Notes: generated by a model not told the origin, from the sequence alone. DNA of 10,689 bases from CAYPEK01 sp964409645 (GCA_964409645.1 CAYPEK010000133.1:1-10689), one strand, 5' to 3'. Positions 1-6,576 are shown, numbered from the stretch's first letter. A program made the numbers and translations.

Positions 1-498
1 GCAAACCCATGTCAGCGATATCTCCCGCGCGGCGTCGGCTTCGTTTTTGAAACTAAATTCCACGAGAACCGCGGGAAGCGAGGTCGCGAAAGAATCCTCC
101 CGCACAACAGGCGCAAACGCCGAAAAAGAAATTGTCATATCGGGAATGCCCACGCCGGATAATTCGGCGTTTGCCACCGGCCACCTGCTCCGCGGGCCGC
201 TCTTTCGGGTCATCTCCGAGTCGTTCACTGTTACGTCGCCCTCGCGGAATGTGAAGTAGCCTTCGGCGACCTGTTCGAGCCATTTGCCCTGCACGGGCGG
301 ATTGTACATGATGCGGCCGAGCAGTCTGCCCGATGCGGGCGACTCGGCGCCTATGCTGAAATTCGCGACCGGGAAACCGCCGTCGGATTTCTGCGCAGAC
401 TCCGCATGGCACGCCGCGCCGGCGGCAAGAACGATAACCGCCAATGATAAAAACGCTGCAAAAACAGATCCTGAATGTCCATATAAACATTTTTTCAT
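1..498 (-). CDS. Secreted protein, GH116 (GBA2-type) N-terminal-domain-like, C-terminus off window
   Basis: The frame is open from an ATG at 496-498 to the window edge, giving 166 residues with no stop, so only the N-terminus is seen. Residues 1-32 form a signal peptide: K2-K3, then a hydrophobic run (about V12-A29), with plausible cleavage after A32 (CHA/ES). C30 lacks a proper lipobox because G is at -3, so a lipoprotein is less likely. The mature part is beta-rich. It contains 'PVQGKWLEQV' and a stretch of the type 'AFAPVV..DS...SLPAVLVEF..KN...AREISL' (about residues 127-164). This resembles the N-terminal beta-sandwich of GH116 enzymes (beta-glucosidase/glucosylceramidase, GBA2_N), which precedes an (alpha/alpha)6 catalytic domain. 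A GGGGA element lies about 6 nt before the ATG, and a promoter lies just upstream. The family call is by eye; another exported carbohydrate-active protein with a similar sandwich is possible. A competing frame at 53-490 is a shadow. Confidence 0.6.
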   Translation of the reverse strand, partial: MKKCLYGHSGSVFAAFLSLAVIVLAAGAACHAESAQKSDGGFPVANFSIGAESPASGRLLGRIMYNPPVQGKWLEQVAEGYFTFREGDVTVNDSEMTRKSGPRSRWPVANAELSGVGIPDMTISFSAFAPVVREDSFATSLPAVLVEFSFKNEADAAREISLTWVC

Positions 499-529
499 GT
501 CGATTCCCCGCGCGCGTCAGATGCAGACA

Positions 530-559
530 ATTATAGATGGATTTTTCTGGGATTTTCGA
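530..559 (-). promoter_or_regulatory. Probable sigma70-type promoter for the secreted GH116-like protein
   Basis: On the minus strand a perfect -10 TATAAT (530-535) is preceded, with an 18-bp spacer, by TCGAAA (554-559), which matches 4 of 6 bases of TTGACA. It sits in the 76-bp gap after the phosphoesterase stop and would give a leader of about 25 nt ending in a GGGGA ribosome-binding element. I see no terminator hairpin in this gap, so read-through from the phosphoesterase is also possible. Confidence 0.5.
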
Positions 560-574
560 GGGGGATGCATTTAG

Positions 575-1435
575 TTAAGCTTTGACGAGGGTGAAAACAG
601 GCAATTCCGGCCGACAGTTCCACCTGAATTTATGGATGAAACCTATCCCGCGGGAAATGTAAACGCGGCAATGTGGCCCCTCGACCAATCCCGAAGCATA
701 TTTCTGCCCGTAATCAGACGGCAAAATCGGTGCGCCATACAACGGAAGCACCACCTGCCCTCCGTGCGTGTGGCCGCTTATCATGAAATCCGTCCGATAG
801 CCAGCCGGCATCACCTCGGCGTAATCCGGGTTATGCGACAATAGTATCCTCGGAATATTTTCAGGAACACTATGATACGCCTCATCTATCTTCTGCGTGT
901 CCTCCCAAACGTCGCCCACTCCGGCGAAACAGATTTCCTCACCGCCTTTGCCGATCAGCACATTCGTGTTTGTTAAGTCCACAGCGCCCGATTTCCTCAG
1001 ATATTCGCGCGTCATCGCGGCATCAGTCCAGTGATCGTGATTCCCGAGAACCGCCAGCTTGCCATATTTCGCACGAAGACTATCGATAAGCTCCATCACC
1101 GGCGGAATGTCTTTTCTTTCGTGCGAAACATAGTCGCCAGTTAGCACAATAATGTCCGGTTTGAGCGAATTTGCCGACGCAGCCACCCTCTTCAAATATT
1201 CGTATCTGACACCGTCCCTGCAGTGAAAATCTGTCATGTGCGCGATTCGAAAACCGGAAAAACTATCGGGCAGGTCCGCAATAGGGATATTAACATTAGT
1301 GATTTTCAAATCGTACGTGTCAAACTTGAAAGCCGCGATCCCGCCACCGACCGCGACCGCGCCACCTGCAACAGCGACTATTTTTTTCAAGAATTGCCTT
1401 CTGGTAATTAATTTATCCGCGGGCTGTTCAACCAA
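575..1435 (-). CDS. Tat-exported calcineurin-like metallophosphoesterase (YkuE/YaeI type)
   Basis: This 286-residue protein has a twin-arginine signal 'TRRQFLKK' (R12-R13) followed by an Ala/Gly/Val-rich hydrophobic stretch to about residue 36, so it should be folded and then exported by the Tat system. All metallophosphoesterase blocks are present: D69-x-H71 ('MTDFH'), G100-D101, G131-N132-H133-D134, H201 ('LSHNPD') and G221-H222-T223-H224 followed by GGQ. They build the usual dinuclear metal site. The 'GHTHGGQ' ending and the length fit the YkuE/YaeI group. Its best-known member, Bacillus subtilis YkuE, is a Tat substrate; relatives include lipid-A-pathway UDP-diacylglucosamine hydrolases (LpxG). 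The true substrate cannot be read from sequence. Initiation is at TTG: an in-frame TAA lies at 1442-1444, no ATG precedes the Tat motif, and AAGGA lies 10 nt upstream. The gene lies 52 bp downstream of tRNA-Cys without an obvious promoter of its own, so it may be cotranscribed. Confidence 0.9.
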   Translation of the reverse strand: MVEQPADKLITRRQFLKKIVAVAGGAVAVGGGIAAFKFDTYDLKITNVNIPIADLPDSFSGFRIAHMTDFHCRDGVRYEYLKRVAASANSLKPDIIVLTGDYVSHERKDIPPVMELIDSLRAKYGKLAVLGNHDHWTDAAMTREYLRKSGAVDLTNTNVLIGKGGEEICFAGVGDVWEDTQKIDEAYHSVPENIPRILLSHNPDYAEVMPAGYRTDFMISGHTHGGQVVLPLYGAPILPSDYGQKYASGLVEGPHCRVYISRGIGFIHKFRWNCRPELPVFTLVKA

Positions 1436-1487
1436 TTTTGCTTAATCCTTATTTACGTGCAAATATTAACAAAATATCCAATGAAAA

Positions 1488-1559
1488 AGGCCGTGATCGG
1501 AATCGAACCGATGATAAAGGTTTTGCAGACCTCTCCCTTAGCCACTTGGGTACACGGCC
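1488..1559 (-). tRNA. tRNA-Cys (anticodon GCA)
   Basis: The minus strand folds into a standard cloverleaf of 72 nt up to the discriminator base. The acceptor stem is GGCCGTG/CACGGCC with a U discriminator. The D arm has the CCC/GGG stem with AAGTGGCTAA loop. The anticodon stem GAGGT/ACCTT carries loop CTGCAAA, giving anticodon GCA. The T arm is ATCGG-TTCGATT-CCGAT. The 3' CCA is not encoded: the discriminator is followed by TTTT, so CCA must be added by the nucleotidyltransferase. The acceptor stem plus the following T run could also help end transcription. The U discriminator and GCA anticodon are the expected identity elements for CysRS. Confidence 0.97.
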
Positions 1560-1655
1560 GTTAAAATCAGCTATCAGTAGCGAGTAACCGGAAAAGTCTA
1601 AAAACAAGAACTCCGAATATTGACTTCTCTATTCGCTACGATAGTTTTTACTGCT
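1560..1655 (-). other. Structured leader of the tRNA-Cys transcript (long interrupted inverted repeat)
   Basis: Between the predicted promoter and the tRNA lie about 95 nt without a gene. Arms at 1633-1644 and 1571-1583 are inverted copies (12 pairs with one extra base): CTATCGTAGCGA against TCGCTACTGATAG on the minus strand. Inside them, AGAAGTC (about 1622-1628) can pair with GACTTTT on the other side. The transcript would thus fold into a long, interrupted hairpin just ahead of the tRNA 5' end. It may simply be a pre-tRNA leader removed by RNase P, or a small RNA in its own right. No coding frame is evident. Confidence 0.45.
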
Positions 1656-1660
1656 TTTTT

Positions 1661-1688
1661 ATTATACCACCCCATATCCCTATGTCAT
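1661..1688 (-). promoter_or_regulatory. Extended -10 promoter for tRNA-Cys, overlapping the rrf2-type gene's stop codon
   Basis: On the minus strand a perfect TATAAT (1661-1666) is preceded by TGG, forming an extended -10 (TGnTATAAT). With a 16-bp spacer, ATGACA (1683-1688) matches 5 of 6 bases of the -35 consensus. The -35 hexamer overlaps the TGA stop (1685-1687) of the upstream regulator gene. Predicted transcription starts about 95 nt before the tRNA. A strong promoter is expected for a tRNA gene. Confidence 0.65.
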
Positions 1689-2140
1689 ATCGCGTAATCG
1701 AACGCTTTTTCCGCCACGGCGCACCTGATCTTTTCTTTCTCGACTAAATCCCCGAACGTCACCGCGTCGAATACGCCTGATATCGCTTTCCCCATCTCCT
1801 CCCATAGCGGTACAAAAACGCACTCCGCTTTTAGAGGACATTTCTCTTTCGGCTTTTCGCCCATGCAGTCCACCGGCTCCTGCAATCCGTTGAAATACCT
1901 CAGAATCCTGCCGACTGTCAATTCGCCGGGCTGCTGGATGAGATAGTAACCGCCTTCGCTCCCGCGCTTTGAATCCACAAATCCGCCCTGCTTTAACTGG
2001 CACAGGATTACTTCGAGAAACCTCGGCGGAATGGCCTGCTCACTCGCGATGTCTGATATTTTAACCGGCTGCGTGCCGTACCTCTTCGCCAGTTCAAATA
2101 CCGCCCGCATCGCGTATCTGCTTTTTTTAGAAACAACCAT
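1685..2140 (-). CDS. Rrf2-family transcriptional regulator with three conserved-type cysteines (IscR/NsrR/CymR group)
   Basis: This 151-residue protein is a typical full-length Rrf2 regulator. The winged helix-turn-helix spans about residues 1-85: 'SRYAMRAVFELA' near the start, recognition helix around P38-L49, and the wing with 'GSEGGYYL' (60-67). C92, C101 and C107 (C-x8-C-x5-C) lie in the loop where IscR and NsrR ligate an iron-sulfur cluster, so a redox, nitric oxide, iron-sulfur or cysteine-status sensor is likely. CymR-type members use the same fold without a cluster, so the ligand is inferred. A further C47 lies in the DNA-binding domain. The ATG at 2138-2140 has an AAGGTG ribosome-binding element about 6 nt upstream and a well-placed promoter. 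The gene is separated from the ATPase operon upstream by 120 bp and is followed at once by the tRNA-Cys promoter. The target genes are not evident in the window; autoregulation is plausible. Confidence 0.92.
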   Translation of the reverse strand: MVVSKKSRYAMRAVFELAKRYGTQPVKISDIASEQAIPPRFLEVILCQLKQGGFVDSKRGSEGGYYLIQQPGELTVGRILRYFNGLQEPVDCMGEKPKEKCPLKAECVFVPLWEEMGKAISGVFDAVTFGDLVEKEKIRCAVAEKAFDYAI

Positions 2141-2161
2141 TCCGGCACCTTGTCAACCAAA

Positions 2162-2169
2162 TCTATAGA
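2162..2169. promoter_or_regulatory. Small palindrome at the predicted transcription start (possible operator)
   Basis: TCTATAGA, a perfect 8-bp palindrome, sits directly after the -10 box, at about the expected start point of the Rrf2-type gene. Rrf2 regulators often repress their own promoter by binding a dyad there. The site is short and does not match an IscR or NsrR consensus I can recognise, so this is only a candidate. Confidence 0.25.
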
Positions 2170-2170
2170 G

Positions 2171-2199
2171 ATGGTAATGCGCGCCCGCTTTTTTGTCAA
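2171..2199 (-). promoter_or_regulatory. Sigma70-type promoter of the Rrf2-family regulator
   Basis: On the minus strand a perfect -35 TTGACA (2194-2199) is followed by a 17-bp spacer and -10 TACCAT (2171-2176, 4 of 6). This is ideally placed, with a leader of about 25 nt before the regulator's ATG. The 60 bp further upstream, to the ATPase stop at 2261, are AT-rich and show no clear terminator. Confidence 0.7.
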
Positions 2200-2260
2200 T
2201 AAAAACTATTTTTGCGTTTGTTCAATTGGCTATATTACTAAATGCTCGAATTATACAGGC

Positions 2261-4006
2261 TTATGCAACGTAGATGACGCGGATGGCTTCTTCGTACGAA
2301 GTGATGCCCTGAATGATCTTCTTGATGGCGTCCTGCTGGAGAGTCTGCATGCCGGTTTTGACCGCGAGTTCGCGCAGTTTGACCGCGCTGACTTTCTTAG
2401 CGATCATGTCGCGGAACTGCTCGTCGATTGTCATCAGTTCGTAAATGCCGATTCTGCCCTTGTAGCCGAGGTTGGAGCAGAATTCGCAGCCGCCGGGTTT
2501 GTAGAACGTGAGGTTCTTGCCCTCTTCAATCGGAATGTTGAGGGACTTCAGTTCGACATCGGTCGGCTTGTACGGCACCTTGCACTCGGGGCAGAGCACG
2601 CGGGTGAGGCGCTGCGCGAGGCAACCCACGATGGACGATGAGACGAGGAACGGCTCGATGCCCATGTCGATGAGACGGGTGGCGGCGCTGGGAGCGTCAT
2701 TCGTGTGGAGAGTGCTGAGAACAAGGTGGCCCGTGAGGGCGGCCTGAATGGCGATTTCGGCGGTGTCCACGTCGCGGATTTCGCCGACCATGATTATGTC
2801 CGGGTCATTGCGGAGAAAAGAACGCAATGTGTTGGCAAAAAGCACTCCGGCCTTCGGATTCACCTGCACCTGATTGATGCCGACGAGCATGTATTCGACC
2901 GGGTCCTCGACTGTGAGGATGTGCCGGGAGACGTTGTTCAACTGGTTGAGTACCGAGTAAAGCGTCGTGGATTTTCCGCTACCGGTGGGGCCTGTGACGA
3001 GCAGCATTCCGACCGGGCTGTGCATGACTTTCTCGAATTCCTTCTGGACCTCGGTACTGAAACCGAGGCGGTTGAGCCCGATGAGAACGCTGCTTTTGTC
3101 GAGGATGCGGAGCACGATCTTCTCGCCGTTCTGCGTAGGGAACGTAGATACGCGGAAGTCGAACTCCTTCCCCGAGACGAGCAGGTTGATGCGGCCGTCC
3201 TGCGGGACGCGACGCTCGGCGATGTTGAGGTCGGCGAGAACTTTGATGCGGGAGAGCAGTCCCGGCTGCACGTTCTTGGGAATGCGCTGCACTTCCTGAA
3301 GCACGCCGTCCACCCGGTATCTGACGCGGACGTCCTCGCGCTGCGGCTCAATGTGGATATCGCTGGCACGCATGTCGATGGCTTTGACGATAATCGCGTT
3401 TACGAGCTTGATCATCGGTGAGTCCTCGATCAGCTCCTTGGCCCGACTCATCGATATATCATCTTCGTCATCGTCCTGAATCTGCTCGACCGCGTTGGCG
3501 TCGATGCCCATTCTGTGAAGGCTTTCGAGTGCGCGCGCGGTGCTTTCATCGACACCATAGTTGGCGTGTACTGCGAGAAGCAGCTGTTCCTCCTGTGCGA
3601 GCACAGGTACAACATCAAGTCCCGTTGTAAGCTTGACTTCGTCGAGTGCAAATATATTCAGCGGGTTCGCCATCGCGAGGACGATCTTGCGTTTGTCCTT
3701 GCTGATGGGGATAACTTTATGTTTCTGAGCAACATGAGGCGGGAGACCCTTGGCGATCGCCGGCACTATCTTCACACGGGAGAGATCGACGAACGGGACA
3801 CCGAGTTGGAAGGCGTACATTTTCAGGACGTCCATCTCGGTAACGAAACCGAGCCCGATCATTATTTTGCCGATCAGCTCATTTGAGGAGCGCTGAATTT
3901 CGAGTGCATCCCGTAGCTGTTGTTGCGTTATAAGGCCGTTTTCGATCAGGAGTTCGCCGATCTTCTTACGGCCGCTGGCTTTCTGAGTGGGCGACTGCGT
4001 GCTCAT
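2261..4006 (-). CDS. GspE/PilB-family assembly ATPase with intact MshEN c-di-GMP motif (second of tandem pair)
   Basis: This 581-residue cytoplasmic hexameric ATPase powers pilus or pseudopilus extension (type IV pilus PilB or type II secretion GspE). The N-terminal MshEN domain carries a tandem 24-residue motif at K15-Q38 and L44-Q67 with a 5-residue spacer. G17, G24, Q38, G46, G53 and Q67 are in the places known for c-di-GMP binding. The catalytic core has Walker A G339-S346 ('GPTGSGKS', K345), an Asp box, Walker B with E409 ('DIIMVGEIRD') and the His box 'TGHLVLSTLHTND'. The zinc tetracysteine is C472/C475 and C507/C510, as in GspE/PilB and unlike PilT. I chose the ATG at 4004-4006 because it overlaps the upstream TGA as ATGA, implying translational coupling. 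An in-frame ATG at 4048 would add 14 residues but lies deep in the upstream gene and has poor ribosome-binding spacing. PilB versus GspE cannot be settled here: no inner-membrane PilC/GspF, pilin or prepilin peptidase gene is in the window. Confidence 0.95.
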   Translation of the reverse strand: MSTQSPTQKASGRKKIGELLIENGLITQQQLRDALEIQRSSNELIGKIMIGLGFVTEMDVLKMYAFQLGVPFVDLSRVKIVPAIAKGLPPHVAQKHKVIPISKDKRKIVLAMANPLNIFALDEVKLTTGLDVVPVLAQEEQLLLAVHANYGVDESTARALESLHRMGIDANAVEQIQDDDEDDISMSRAKELIEDSPMIKLVNAIIVKAIDMRASDIHIEPQREDVRVRYRVDGVLQEVQRIPKNVQPGLLSRIKVLADLNIAERRVPQDGRINLLVSGKEFDFRVSTFPTQNGEKIVLRILDKSSVLIGLNRLGFSTEVQKEFEKVMHSPVGMLLVTGPTGSGKSTTLYSVLNQLNNVSRHILTVEDPVEYMLVGINQVQVNPKAGVLFANTLRSFLRNDPDIIMVGEIRDVDTAEIAIQAALTGHLVLSTLHTNDAPSAATRLIDMGIEPFLVSSSIVGCLAQRLTRVLCPECKVPYKPTDVELKSLNIPIEEGKNLTFYKPGGCEFCSNLGYKGRIGIYELMTIDEQFRDMIAKKVSAVKLRELAVKTGMQTLQQDAIKKIIQGITSYEEAIRVIYVA

Positions 4007-5709
4007 GCCTCGTATGAAACCCCCGTGTCGAAGAGTACGCGCATGCATTCCTCAATGCTTGTCGTTCCCGCTATGACCTTGCGGATGCCGTCCTGCTGGA
4101 GTGTGTGCATTCCTAGTTCAAGGGCCTTTCTGCGTATGGCGGGCGCCGACGCTTCATCAGCAATCAGCAGTCTGAGCTCGTCGTCAAGCTCCATCAGTTC
4201 GAACACGCCGAGACGCCCCTGATATCCCGTTTCACGACAGAACTCGCAGCCCTGTCCGCGGTAGAGTTTTGTCCCCGGCGGTATGCCGAGCCGCTGGAGC
4301 GCGTCCGGCGGAGGTACGTAGTCGATCTTGCATTCGGGACATATACGACGCACGAGCCGTTGTGCAAGCACGCAGATTACCGACGAAGAGACGAGATACG
4401 GCTCGACACCCATGTGAAAAAGCCGCGTGATCGTGCTCGCGGCGTCGTTTGCGTGAATCGTAGCGAGGACAAGATGGCCAGTGAGCGACGCGTGGACGGC
4501 AACTTCAGCGGTTTCCTTATCGCGCAACTCTCCCACCATGATGATGTCCGGGTCTTGCCTGAGCATCGACCGGAGAGCACCCGCGAATGTCATGCCCGCT
4601 TTCATATTGACCTGCCCCTGCGCAACACCCGGAAGCTGATATTCAATCGGGTCCTCGATCGACGTAAGGTTCCTATCGACCGAGTTTAGTTCATTCAATA
4701 CGGCATAAAGGGTCGTTGTCTTTCCGGACCCTGTCGGCCCGGTGGAAAAGATAATTCCGTATGGTTTCGTAATGAGCTTTTTGAAAACATGCATGTCTTC
4801 CGACTCAAAGCCGAGTCTCTCGACGCCGATCAGGATCGCCGATTTGTCGAGGATGCGCATTGTCACTTTCTCGCCCCATACCGTAGGGAGCGTGGCGACA
4901 CGAAGATCGATTTCCTTACCTTCGACCCGGAGGGGAATACGGCCGTCCTGTGGGACTCGCCGCTCGGCGATGTCGAGTTTCGCGAGTATCTTAAACCGCG
5001 ACACGATCGCGGCGTGAATCTTGCGCGGGAACTTCATTTCCTCATGCAGAACGCCATCTATCCGGAATCGGATGCGCACAGTCGTCTTGGTAGGTTCGAC
5101 GTGAATATCGCTCGCGCCGTCCTTCACCGCCTGCATTATGATCGAATTGCTGAGCTTGATTACGGGAGCCTCTTCGGCGGCCGCCTGCAGCTTCGTCGTT
5201 GTCAGCGTTTCCTCTTCCTCGATCGCCTTGACCTCTTCGTCTTCGGCGACTATCGTGTCGAGGATTTCCTCCGTGCTGTCGAGCTGGGTATATAGCCCTT
5301 CGATCTTCTGCATTATCATTCGCTCCGATGTAAGCATCGGATTGATCGTGCAGTTCGTTAGGGACCTTATGTCATCCGTGGCGAACACATTCAGAGGATT
5401 CGCCATCGCGAGGTTGATCTTATCTCCGTCCTTGCTGACAATTACAACTTTATATTTCTCAGCTAAATGCCGCGGGATCGTCTTTACAAGCTTTACGTCG
5501 AGCTCTATCTCGGACAGGTCAATGAACGGGTAGCCGATCCCCTCGGCGTCCGTTTTCACCGCGTCCTTTTCGCTCAGATAGCCCTTTTCGATCAGGAACC
5601 TGTCGATGTCGTTCTCATTGATCGCCCCGATCGATTCATCAATCTGAGACTGCGTTACAAGGCCCTTCTTGAGCAGTGTCTTAATGTATTTTTTTGGTGG
5701 AGTCAGCAT
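4003..5709 (-). CDS. GspE/PilB-family assembly ATPase with degenerate MshEN domain (first of tandem pair)
   Basis: This 568-residue paralogue of the next gene has the complete ATPase core: Walker A G324-T331 ('GPTGSGKT', K330), Walker B with E394 ('DIIMVGELRD'), His box 'TGHLVLATIHAND', and zinc cysteines C457/C460 and C488/C491. Its N-terminus is recognisably an MshEN fold. However, the nucleotide-binding positions are altered: the early glycine of each half is I9 or D36, and the closing glutamine is I30 or G57. An acidic linker rich in Glu and Asp (about residues 150-175) joins it to the core. It probably works as an extension motor for a type IV pilus or type II secretion system, but probably not under direct c-di-GMP control. 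The ATG at 5707-5709 is 3 nt after the aroE stop. AGGGA (5719-5723), inside the aroE 3' end, is the likely ribosome-binding site. Its TGA overlaps the start of the next ATPase gene. The two proteins align over their whole length. Confidence 0.95.
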   Translation of the reverse strand: MLTPPKKYIKTLLKKGLVTQSQIDESIGAINENDIDRFLIEKGYLSEKDAVKTDAEGIGYPFIDLSEIELDVKLVKTIPRHLAEKYKVVIVSKDGDKINLAMANPLNVFATDDIRSLTNCTINPMLTSERMIMQKIEGLYTQLDSTEEILDTIVAEDEEVKAIEEEETLTTTKLQAAAEEAPVIKLSNSIIMQAVKDGASDIHVEPTKTTVRIRFRIDGVLHEEMKFPRKIHAAIVSRFKILAKLDIAERRVPQDGRIPLRVEGKEIDLRVATLPTVWGEKVTMRILDKSAILIGVERLGFESEDMHVFKKLITKPYGIIFSTGPTGSGKTTTLYAVLNELNSVDRNLTSIEDPIEYQLPGVAQGQVNMKAGMTFAGALRSMLRQDPDIIMVGELRDKETAEVAVHASLTGHLVLATIHANDAASTITRLFHMGVEPYLVSSSVICVLAQRLVRRICPECKIDYVPPPDALQRLGIPPGTKLYRGQGCEFCRETGYQGRLGVFELMELDDELRLLIADEASAPAIRRKALELGMHTLQQDGIRKVIAGTTSIEECMRVLFDTGVSYEA

Positions 5710-5712
5710 TCC

Positions 5713-6564
5713 TTAGCGTCCCTGATCGAGTTCCTTTATTCCGGCGTCCCACATAAGGCTCACCGGCGGTGTCAGCCCCGTCCAAATCTTGAACGCCTCA
5801 CGCGCCTGAAAAACCAGCATCCCGTATCCGTTTACAATACGGGCGCCTCTCATTTCGCCCTCAGCGAGGAACCTTGTTTTCGCCGGCCTGTATATCAAAT
5901 CTACTAATGTCTGGCCCTCGTGAACGAAACTTGTCTCCAGCGGTGCGGGGTCCGCTTCTTTCAGCCCAAGAGACGTTGCGTTAATTAATATAGCACAATC
6001 CCGCAAGAGATAAATAGCTTCGTTGTCAGAAAACCTTACAGCCCTCACTTCCGGCGCTCCGGCGGCCGACGCGACCGCTTCCGCTTTCGCGTGCGTCCGG
6101 TTCATTATAATCACCTCGCCGGCGCGCGCGTCCTGCAACGCACGAACAACCGACCTCCCCGCGCCGCCCGCGCCGATCATCACCACACGCTTTCCGGCCA
6201 CCTCCACTCCTGCCTCTTCAAGCGACAGCCGGAAACCATCCACATCCGTGTTCAACCCGGTAAGCGTGTCATCATTCCGCCGGATAACATTCACCGCCGA
6301 CAACTCTTCGGCATATCCTTCGAGGCCGTCGAGATAGTCGATAATCTCGACCTTATGAGGCACAGTCACATTCACACCGCGAAAACCGAACGCGCGCACG
6401 CCTTCCGCGGCCTGCGCGAGCGACTCCGGCGGCACAGGCAGCGGCACATAGCACGCGTTAAGCCCGAAATGCCCGAACGCCGCATTGTGCATCGCCGGCG
6501 ACAGCGAATGGCCCACCGGCCACCCGATAATCCCATACAACTCAGTTTTCGCGTCTATATTCAT
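5713..6564 (-). CDS. aroE: Shikimate dehydrogenase (NADP-type)
   Basis: This enzyme reduces 3-dehydroshikimate to shikimate with NADPH, the fourth step of the shikimate pathway to aromatic amino acids, in the cytoplasm. It has 283 residues, about the usual AroE length. The N-terminal substrate domain has 'GHSLSPAMHN' near residues 18-27, with the two serines that bind the shikimate carboxylate, and 'NVTVPHK' with catalytic K71. 'NTDVDG' supplies catalytic D107. The Rossmann domain has the glycine-rich loop 'GAGGAGRS' (131-138), then 'NRT' at 155-157, the basic patch that marks NADP preference. The C-terminus keeps 'NGYGMLVFQA' with the conserved Gln. I chose the ATG at 6562-6564; a TTG immediately before it (6565-6567) could also start the frame but is too close to the AGG element. 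Only 3 nt separate it from the downstream ATPase gene, so the metabolic gene heads a secretion/pilus ATPase operon. Confidence 0.96.
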   Translation of the reverse strand: MNIDAKTELYGIIGWPVGHSLSPAMHNAAFGHFGLNACYVPLPVPPESLAQAAEGVRAFGFRGVNVTVPHKVEIIDYLDGLEGYAEELSAVNVIRRNDDTLTGLNTDVDGFRLSLEEAGVEVAGKRVVMIGAGGAGRSVVRALQDARAGEVIIMNRTHAKAEAVASAAGAPEVRAVRFSDNEAIYLLRDCAILINATSLGLKEADPAPLETSFVHEGQTLVDLIYRPAKTRFLAEGEMRGARIVNGYGMLVFQAREAFKIWTGLTPPVSLMWDAGIKELDQGR

Positions 6565-6576
6565 CAACCTGAGTCC

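Noticed and set aside
53..490. A 145-codon minus-strand frame at the left end
   Set aside because: It overlaps, in another frame, the signal-peptide-bearing frame from 498 to the edge. Its translation is Arg- and Cys-rich and lacks domain features.
1571..1655. Plus-strand intrinsic terminator (inverted repeat followed by TTTTT)
   Set aside because: The arms are 49 bases apart and no plus-strand gene ends here. The structure is better read as a leader of the minus-strand tRNA transcript.
2200..2260. Terminator after the second ATPase gene
   Set aside because: The AT-rich segment holds only a short AAAAA/TTTTT dyad with no GC-rich stem, so it cannot be supported as a terminator.
2705..3421. 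A 238-codon plus-strand frame opposite the second ATPase gene
   Set aside because: It is a shadow frame over the conserved ATPase core, with no domain, ribosome-binding site or promoter of its own.
4007..4048. An upstream in-frame ATG extending the second ATPase by 14 residues
   Set aside because: It lies inside the preceding gene with poor ribosome-binding spacing, and the added residues do not belong to the MshEN domain. The ATGA overlap start is far more typical.
4003..5709. One of the two ATPases being a PilT-type retraction motor
   Set aside because: Both have the N-terminal MshEN-type domain, the zinc tetracysteine and lengths near 570-580 residues, which mark GspE/PilB rather than the shorter PilT.
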